Shown here: positions 57,968 to 64,000 of the stretch, one piece after another
How the letters are laid out: each line of letters starts with the position of its first letter
Position numbering within the stretch: the stretch's first letter is position 1
Source: Saturnia japonica
Taxonomy: Eukaryota; Arthropoda; Insecta; Lepidoptera; Saturniidae
Length of the DNA: 64,000 bases
Assembly (NCBI GenBank): GCA_033032175.1
Contig: CM065313.1
Coordinates: 21,062,327 to 21,126,326 of the forward strand
Direction: 5' to 3'
Position numbers and translations under genes: made by a program
The notes under the pieces: model-generated
The model's database searches: none
The model's input: the letters and a program-made list of their open reading frames with translations, nothing else
Told to the model about the DNA's origin: nothing

Positions 57968-60420
57968 CTTAATTTACTCAGTACATCAATGATAACTTGA
58001 TGCAATCGTTCAACTTGTCCATTGCCTCTTGGCTGACCAGTTGTAATCTTATAGTGTTTAATATTCTCAACTGAGCAATATTCTTCAAAGTCTTGAGAAG
58101 TAAAGGCAGCGTTGCGGTCAGTAATAATCTTAGCTGGCGATCCGAAAACTTGTTGTTGAATTCTAAGTTTGTCAAGTACTTCTTCAGTTCTCAAGCTCTT
58201 TGTTGGGTAAATCCAAACATACTTTGTGAATCCGTCGACTACAGTCAGTAGGTATTTGTAATTTTTATTTGTAGAAGTCAAAGGACCTAAGTGGTCTATG
58301 TGGTAAGTGGACAGTGGGACTTCACCTTTATCTAATGGGTGTAGGTACCCTTCTTTTTTCCCTTTCTTATGAGAAATTAGAATGCATTCTATACAATTAT
58401 CAATGACATTCTTAATCTTATCTTTCAAATTATCTATAAAATACTCTCTATTTATCATTTCTTCTATCTTCACAACTCCAAAATGTCCTCTTTCATGTGT
58501 TTTTCTAATTATTTCATATTGCATCTTTTTGGGAATTACAAGTCTTTTATGACCATTACTAACTTCTTTGTATAATAGTCCATCTTGAATAATATAGTTT
58601 TCATAAGGTTCATTCTCTAACATCCTCTTTATTAGTTTTATCTTATCATCATTATCTTGGGAATTTCTGATTTTAGCGCTAATGTCATTTATTATGAAAC
58701 TAACAGGTTGGCGGCTTAAAGCATCTACATGTTTCATCCTGTTGCCTGCTCTGTGTTCTATTTCATACTCAAACTCTTCCAGGAGTAACGCCCAACGTAC
58801 AACTCTTGGTGGCAAATCTTTTTTCTTCAAGGTCTTGGTCAATGCAGAACAGTCCGTGACAATCTTAAATCTTATACCCAGTAGGTACACTCTAAATTTC
58901 TTAATAGATTTTGTGATATCTAAAATCTCTAAGTAGTAGCTATGATAATTTTTCTCAGCTGGTGTTGTCTTTTTACTCATATATGAAACTGGGTGCATGT
59001 TATTACTTTCTGGACATCTTTGTAACAATACAGAACCAAATCCTTCAGCACTTGCATCCGTGTGTAATTCTGTTTCCAGATGTGGGCTATAAATGTGAAG
59101 TACTGGTGAGTTACATAGAGCATATTTCAAATTATCAAAGGCGATCTGACAGTTATAATCAAAATTAAATGTAGTATCTTTCTTCAACAAATCTGTCAAT
59201 GGTTTTGCGATCAACGAGTAATTTTTAATAAATTTTCGAAAATATCCTGTTAAGCCTAGAAATGATTGAATTTCTTTAATATTTTTAGGTGCCTTAAATT
59301 TTCATACAGCAGTAGTTTTATGTCTGGATGGGCGAACCTCATTTCTTCCAATAATACAGCCTAGGTATTCTACTTCCTGTTTTAGGAATTTGCACTTATT
59401 CCAATTAATTTGTAACCCATAATCTGCACATGTTTTAAGTACAATTTCTAATTTAATTAGACCTTCCTTTTCAGTAAGAGAAAGAATTATGGCATGATCA
59501 AGATAACACAACATAGTTTTATTTCTTATCAAATCTTGAAATATGTTATTAATAAACTTTTGAAAAACAGATGGCGCTGTGCACAATCTAAAGGGCATCC
59601 TCAAAAATTCATATTGTCCTCGTGGAGTTACAAAGGATGTATACTTCTGGCTGCTGGGTTCAACTTTTACATGCATGAATCCATTTTTTAGATCTAGTAT
59701 ACTGAAATAATTAGCATCTCTTAATCCATCAATTTGATCTTCGATTAGTGGTAATGGGAAATGTTCTTTAATCATTTTTTTTTATTAAGTCTTCTATAAT
59801 CAATGCATAATCTATAGCTAAGATCTTTTTTCTGTGCTAATACAATAGGGCTGGCAAACTCGGAGCTACTTAGTTGTATAATCTTTTGTTTCAACCACTC
59901 ATCGATTTGTTTTTCAACTATTTCAGATTCCAAGGGTGAGAGGCGTCTTGAGTTTTGAAATATAGGAATCTCATCTATGAGTTGCAATCTCATCTCTACT
60001 TTGCTTTCTTTTTTTACTTCTGGGGTGTAGTTTTCAATAAGTGATTTAATCTTTTCAGCGTATATCGGGTTTTCATTCTCATACTCAATCTCTTGTTTTA
60101 TATCCACAGATAATAAGTAATTTAATTTATTTGTAGCTGTGATCCCTCCAGAGGTCACATTTAGATCCACCTCATTGAGTATTGGGTTTCCGAGAATAAT
60201 CCTTATCGGTATTAGGTTATCTTGAATCAAGTGGAAATCTGTTCTGAAAATGCAGTCATCTATTTGTACTTCAGCAGTAAAATTTCCCAGAGTATTTACT
60301 TCACTTTTTTGGTTTTTTGGTTCAATTCTATACGTTTAAGTTTATTAAGTTCATTAAATTGAGTTTCATTAATCAAATTTACATCGCTTCCGGTTTCTAT
60401 GAATACTTCCATTTCTTTAC
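57968..60420 (-). pseudogene. Gypsy pol: protease, RT, RNase H, integrase N-terminal and core
   Basis: From 60,412 the protease motif is ETGSDVNLI, with Glu where the family has Asp. Frameshift near 60,300. RT spans 60,230-59,300 (SEFASPIVLAQKKD, YRLCIDYRRLN, then a frameshift in the A9 run at 59,776, FSILDLKNGFMHV, TPRGQYEFLRMPF). Its active site reads YLDHAII where YLDD is expected. An in-frame TGA lies at 59,302-59,304. RNase H begins ELHTDASAEGFGSVLLQ (about 59,070). The integrase shows HERGHFGV with CIEC (zinc finger), YHIDHLGP, ITDRNAAF and GNGQVERLH (catalytic D, D and E) before the BEL insertion. Minus strand, downstream of gag. Confidence 0.9.
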
Positions 60421-60439
60421 TGTTAATCTTAATTTTTTT

Positions 60440-61264
60440 TTAAGGTGCCATTGCCGATTCATATTTTTGTGTGACACTCATGGTCTTCTTCATATCAGTA
60501 GAGCTACATTCACTTGACTTATGTCCATAATTGTTACACTTAAAACATTTCAGGCCTTTAGTGCATGTTGATGATCGGTGGTTGGTGTCTCCGCAATTAT
60601 AGCATCTGTTAACTTTATTTTGAATTTTATTAGTAAGTCTTTGAGGTGTAGTGGGTATTCTCATTGTTGTTTCTTTATTCTTTGTTTTCATATGGCTATA
60701 AATATCCAATTTTCTCCTGAAATCTTTTAGATATGTTGCTCCATACAATATTGATTTTGAAAATTCTGGGCCGTCAATGCCATCTATCACATATTCCATC
60801 AAAGCTTCATCTTCAGCTTTACCATGAAGGGCTATCTCTTTCATATGAAGGAAATACTGTTGGTAAGTCTCATTCAGTTTCAACTTTCTTGAAGCAAGCT
60901 GTTTGTGGACTGTAGCACTTGTTACTTTAGGGTCAAATTCTTCTACTAAAGCACTTTTCAATTCTAACCATGATTTGGTACGGCCTAAAGAACGAAGGAA
61001 TAATTGTGCAGTACCATTCAGTAGCCTCTTGCCGTAGATGAGCATCTCGACATCCGTCCAACCCATAACTTCTGCGGTGTCTTCGAATTCGTCGATCCAT
61101 GTTTCGACAGGGTATGTATCTTCACCGTTAAATGAATTTATCGATTTTTCGACGTCTTGAAACGACACGTAATGGCGTGGCGGATCTCGGGGCACGCGGC
61201 TGTCTTCTTCTAAAGCAATAGCTTCTTTAGGTTCCTCTGTTTTCTCTGGTCTTACTCTCGGCAT
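60440..61264 (-). CDS. gag: Gypsy gag protein with two CCHC knuckles
   Basis: An intact 274-codon frame from the ATG at 61,264. Residues 45-190 form the retrotransposon gag core (FNGEDTYPVETWIDEFED, WLELKSALVEEFDP, ETYQQYFLHMKEI). Two zinc knuckles follow: CYNCGDTNHRSSTC (221-234) and CFKCNNYGHKSSEC (240-253). Gag would package the element RNA into virus-like particles. The stop TAA at 60,440-60,442 is followed in the same frame by the protease region, so the boundary is a single stop in an A-rich context. This could be a normal gag terminus, read-through site or lesion. It is the only intact gene of the element. Confidence 0.9.
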   Translation of the reverse strand: MPRVRPEKTEEPKEAIALEEDSRVPRDPPRHYVSFQDVEKSINSFNGEDTYPVETWIDEFEDTAEVMGWTDVEMLIYGKRLLNGTAQLFLRSLGRTKSWLELKSALVEEFDPKVTSATVHKQLASRKLKLNETYQQYFLHMKEIALHGKAEDEALMEYVIDGIDGPEFSKSILYGATYLKDFRRKLDIYSHMKTKNKETTMRIPTTPQRLTNKIQNKVNRCYNCGDTNHRSSTCTKGLKCFKCNNYGHKSSECSSTDMKKTMSVTQKYESAMAP

Positions 61265-61703
61265 TCTGATGTTGTATTTGTAAAAATATTAGTTTTAATC
61301 TTTCCGTTCGTCTTTTATTTTCTCTTGGCATATTGCGTCGTTCAATACATAGCGTCTTCCGTCTTTCTTTTTATAGGGGTGGGGTGTATTTTTTTTTATG
61401 TTACAAATGTACTGTTGATAAAATAGTCGATTAATCGATTAGAAAACTTTCAAACTTCTACTGTGTCTTATCTCTATTTTCATCTTTTTGGTTTATGGTC
61501 GATAAGTATTTTATTGTCGTAAATTAACAAAAACACCACTTTAAATCTTTAATCAGGTCCTTTTTTGTTTGATTAAATACACGACGTACTTCAACACTCA
61601 TATCAATTCGAAACAAAGTTTTTACAATCGTTTTTTTTTTACACGTCACGTTTTCACATGTACTACGTATTGTTCTGGCTTGTTTTTGTGTTTTCTTTAT
61701 CAT

Positions 61704-61721
61704 ATCCTGGACGAGCCCCCA
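61704..61721 (-). promoter_or_regulatory. Gypsy primer-binding site, tRNA-Pro type
   Basis: On the minus strand it reads TGGGGGCTCGTCCAGGAT, starting 7 nt after the LTR end (CCCACA). It matches the known tRNA-Pro 3'-end complement used by several retroelements at 17 of 18 positions. Position and orientation are correct for first-strand priming. Confidence 0.8.
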
Positions 61722-61727
61722 AAATGT

Positions 61728-61950
61728 TGTGGGACGTAGACAAAGAAAAAACACTAATTAACTGGAAAACGTCTTTACTACAGGAATACATCACAAAAAT
61801 CACATCACAACACATTAAAATCACAATCTTACAACAGTAACAAAACAGACCGTCTTCACCCAAACGTCATTCTTCAATCTCTCGTGTCGCCACCTATCTT
61901 ATTATCGACGCAAGTTTCTTTTTTTTTTAATTCGGCATCTAAACTTTTAT
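61728..61950 (-). repeat. Ty3/Gypsy LTR, 5' LTR of the minus-strand element
   Basis: Matches 50,764-50,973, with extra sequence near 61,792-61,812. It would hold the promoter of the element. The outer boundary lies between aaactttt and the TA-rich tattatatatg, so the last few bases are uncertain. Confidence 0.85.
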
Positions 61951-62720
61951 TATATATGACAAAGGTTAAGCTTAAATAACTTGAAAACTTGAAAAATAAA
62001 TAACATGATCACGCCCACGTGTTGGTGTTTTGAAAAATGCAATCAAAAACTGAGGTTGACTGAATATTTTACAAAAATAAATACCACAATAAACACTCGA
62101 GTATTAGAAAAAATTGATACCATAATTACACCCACGTGTTAGTGAATTGAAAAATACAATCAAAAACTGAAGTTAATTTTAAATAACGTGGAAAAATAAA
62201 TACCATAATTACACCTAAGTATTAGAAAAAGAGATGTAATTACTTATTTTTTTTAGAAATTCACTGGAATTAGAATTAAAATAAACCCTTTGATTTTGCT
62301 GATTACTTCAATATAACATATATATATTATATATATCACGTCACTATAGAGCGTTGGGAATAAATAAGCGTGCAATAGAAAAACGGTCAAGTATAGTGGT
62401 AGGAGTAAGTCCGTTAAAACGATATGCTATTGGTAAATGGCAATTGCACGACACCACCTAGTGGTCAAAGTCATCACTACTCAAAGCGGGTCATGGGCTC
62501 TTATGGAAGTCGATGCAATCGCCACCTGGATTTCAAAAATGTAACTACTCAAAACGGGCCGCAAAATACATTGGAGACATTTATCAATCCCTACTCCGCT
62601 GGAGAAAGTATACTTCGAATCACGCGTGGTAGGGATAAGAAAAAGATGGCGCGTAACGAAAAAATGTTACACTAATTTTTTTTCCAACCCCGATAAAGAA
62701 GTTTCACTTCAAAAAGAAAA
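61951..62720 (-). mobile_element. Helitron/Helentron-like region, right part
   Basis: Non-coding DNA including a doubled 'actactcaaagcgggtc' / 'actactcaaaacgggcc' segment (62,477-62,562) and ending in the module gatggcgcgtaacgaaaaaa with aaagaagtttcacttc (62,643-62,712). The same module occurs at 49,758-49,843, on the other side of the Gypsy element. It is probably the continuation of the element cut at 50,763, inferred from the shared module. Confidence 0.45.
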
Positions 62721-62830
62721 TCACCTATCTAGGTAAACTTGGAATGTAAAACATTATCTAAATGCAAAGTTTCATGTTGGAGCCGTTTCCGAGAAACTAA
62801 TTATATATAGGTATACAAGAATTGCTCACT
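62712..62830 (+). repeat. SINE-like repeat, inverted partner of 32,452-32,600
   Basis: Contains ctaggtaaacttggaatgta, tgcaaagtttcatgttggag and cgtttccgagaaac in reverse-complement order to the 32.5 kb copy. Confidence 0.6.
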
Positions 62831-63310
62831 TAATATAATAAGTATAGATTTGCTTAGGTTTTAAAGTGAGTTCAACCCTTTTTTGAATAAAATCGGATTG
62901 AGTTTTCAAACATGTGTCAAAATAAAATGTAATTTAAATCAAAAGCAATGAGTATTGATATCAACTTCGAAGAAAATCAAAGCCAAAATAACTTTGTACT
63001 CCTTTTTAATCCCGTTAGGGGATGAATTTCAATACAATACGAAACAAGTCTTACATCAATTCTGTTAAAAAAGGTTTATGCAAAATTTGAAGTAGATTGG
63101 ACCAAGGAATCACGTTGTCCCATACAAACTTTGCCTCACTTTTTCACCCCCTTAAGGGTAGAATTTCGGAAAATCCTTTGTTATCGGATGCCTAAGTCAT
63201 ACAAAGAATACACCCTCCAAGTTTCAGGTCTCTACGATCAGCGGCTTAGGCTGTGCGTTGATCCGTCAGTCAGTCATTCAGGACAAAGCATTTTATATAT
63301 ATAGATATGT
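62831..63310 (+). repeat. SINE-like / RTE-related non-autonomous repeat
   Basis: Contains tgcaaaatttgaagtagatt, cactttttcacccccttaag, ggtagaatttcgga, tccaagtttcaggtctctac and the closing aggacaaagcattttatata, word combinations typical of lepidopteran short repeats. It ends in a TA-rich tail (63,291-63,306). No frame. Confidence 0.55.
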
Positions 63311-64000
63311 CAGACATATCAGAAATTATTTGTTAATGAAAACTAAATATATTTATTGATACTTAATTAAGGTGGGCAGCCCAAAGCATAACCTAACGAT
63401 CGCGGAGCAGAACAATAGGACAAGCCCAATGTCCGCAGGTAAGTATGTAGTAGGTACCTAGAGTGACAAATTATTACGGTAATAAAACCTTAAATAAACG
63501 AATACCATATATTCTCAACAGCTTGCGAGCGGACTTACGACATGAAACTAAAATACAAAAAAAAAAAAATTAATCAACGGGGCTAATAGAGGATCCTACA
63601 CACAAATTCCTCAGGGCTGTTTTGTAGGATAGATTTTAAGTTTTATTTATTAAACTTTATGTTATTAAATAAAAATAAATGAAATAATAATAATAAAATA
63701 AATACGAGCTGTTCCAACTTAGCACTTTGCGACGTGATACTCTTACGTCGGTTAAGTAGATAGAACTGCAAATCATTATTTAGTGTAATTAAATATTACG
63801 TGCGTGTAATATCTATAGAAAACCTTTGTTTAAAGATTATTTTATCTTTTTAATCTTCAGTTTCATTTATCTTAATACATTTTCCAGTAGACAAGTACCT
63901 ACCTACTACTCGTATATTCAAGAAAAGCCACTCCCGTGTAACCTCAAAGTGGCTGATTAAGTAATTGTATGCAAGTGTCTGAGTATCAGAGGGGAGGAAC
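63311..64000. other. AT-rich non-coding DNA, nothing recognised
   Basis: No gene, paired termini or RNA gene. A short aataat/aaat-rich patch lies at 63,655-63,705. Confidence 0.45.

Larger units (their letters stand above)
50764..61950 (-). mobile_element. Ty3/Gypsy retrotransposon, split by BEL insertion, inactive
   Basis: LTRs lie at both ends, with a primer-binding site at 61,704-61,721, gag at 61,264-60,440 and a pol order of protease, RT, RNase H and integrase, typical of Ty3/Gypsy. No envelope frame is visible between the integrase end (51,000) and the left LTR. Without the BEL insert the element is about 4.75 kb. It sits inside Helitron-like DNA. Lesions: stop after gag, frameshifts in A-runs (near 60,300, 59,776 and 51,365), an in-frame TGA at 59,302, changed protease and RT residues, and the integrase interrupted at 57,968/51,531. 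Confidence 0.9.

Overview
The window looks like intergenic or deep intronic DNA from an insect, almost certainly a lepidopteran. It is AT-rich, no host exon can be supported, and the coding signal comes entirely from transposable elements: RTE-clade LINE tails ending in GATGAT or GA repeats, a CR1/Jockey-group LINE whose ORF1 has a PHD-like finger, Helitrons ending in CTAG, short elements with the 'cggtccagccgtttcgga' tail typical of moth and butterfly SINE-like repeats, Tc1, Transib and hAT elements, and Ty3/Gypsy and BEL/Pao LTR retrotransposons. The species cannot be named from the sequence.

Layout. 1-13.8 kb: mostly unannotatable AT-rich DNA with repeat fragments, a few GC-rich islands and two TGACGTCA palindromes. 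13.8-27.4 kb: dense repeat debris, including RTE tails (13.95-14.34, 21.86-22.04 kb), a 683-bp Helitron (15.47-16.16 kb), SINE-like copies, a LINE tail with a 3'UTR stem-loop (19.5-19.95 kb), MITEs and a minus-strand LINE tail (26.0-26.4 kb). 27.5-31.94 kb: a near full-length but broken LINE with both ORFs. 34.6-36.14 kb: a complete-length but dead Tc1-type DD34E element. 38.74-41.3 kb: a LINE tail interrupted by a Transib (RAG1-related) element with about 310-bp inverted repeats and a 5-bp target duplication. 44.7-45.0 kb: a hAT-type MITE. 48.4-62.7 kb: a nest in which a Helitron/Helentron-like region holds a Ty3/Gypsy element on the minus strand, and the Gypsy integrase is split by a plus-strand BEL/Pao element. 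62.7-64 kb: SINE-like debris and AT-rich DNA.

How the parts relate. No operon or host pathway is present. The relationships are insertion chronology: Helitron-like host, then Gypsy (50,764-about 61,950), then BEL (51,532-57,967, flanked by CTTAA). The BEL insert is structurally aberrant: it starts with a tag of its own 3' end and finishes with an inverted copy of its own 5' end. All autonomous elements carry visible lesions (in-frame stops, frameshifts at A-runs, changed catalytic residues), so none should be active as sequenced, although the near-identical BEL LTR copies point to recent activity. The most interesting items are the aberrant BEL integration, the Transib remnant with RSS-heptamer-like termini, and a nearly identical tandem exon duplication encoding an AER-x-REYR-type basic motif.
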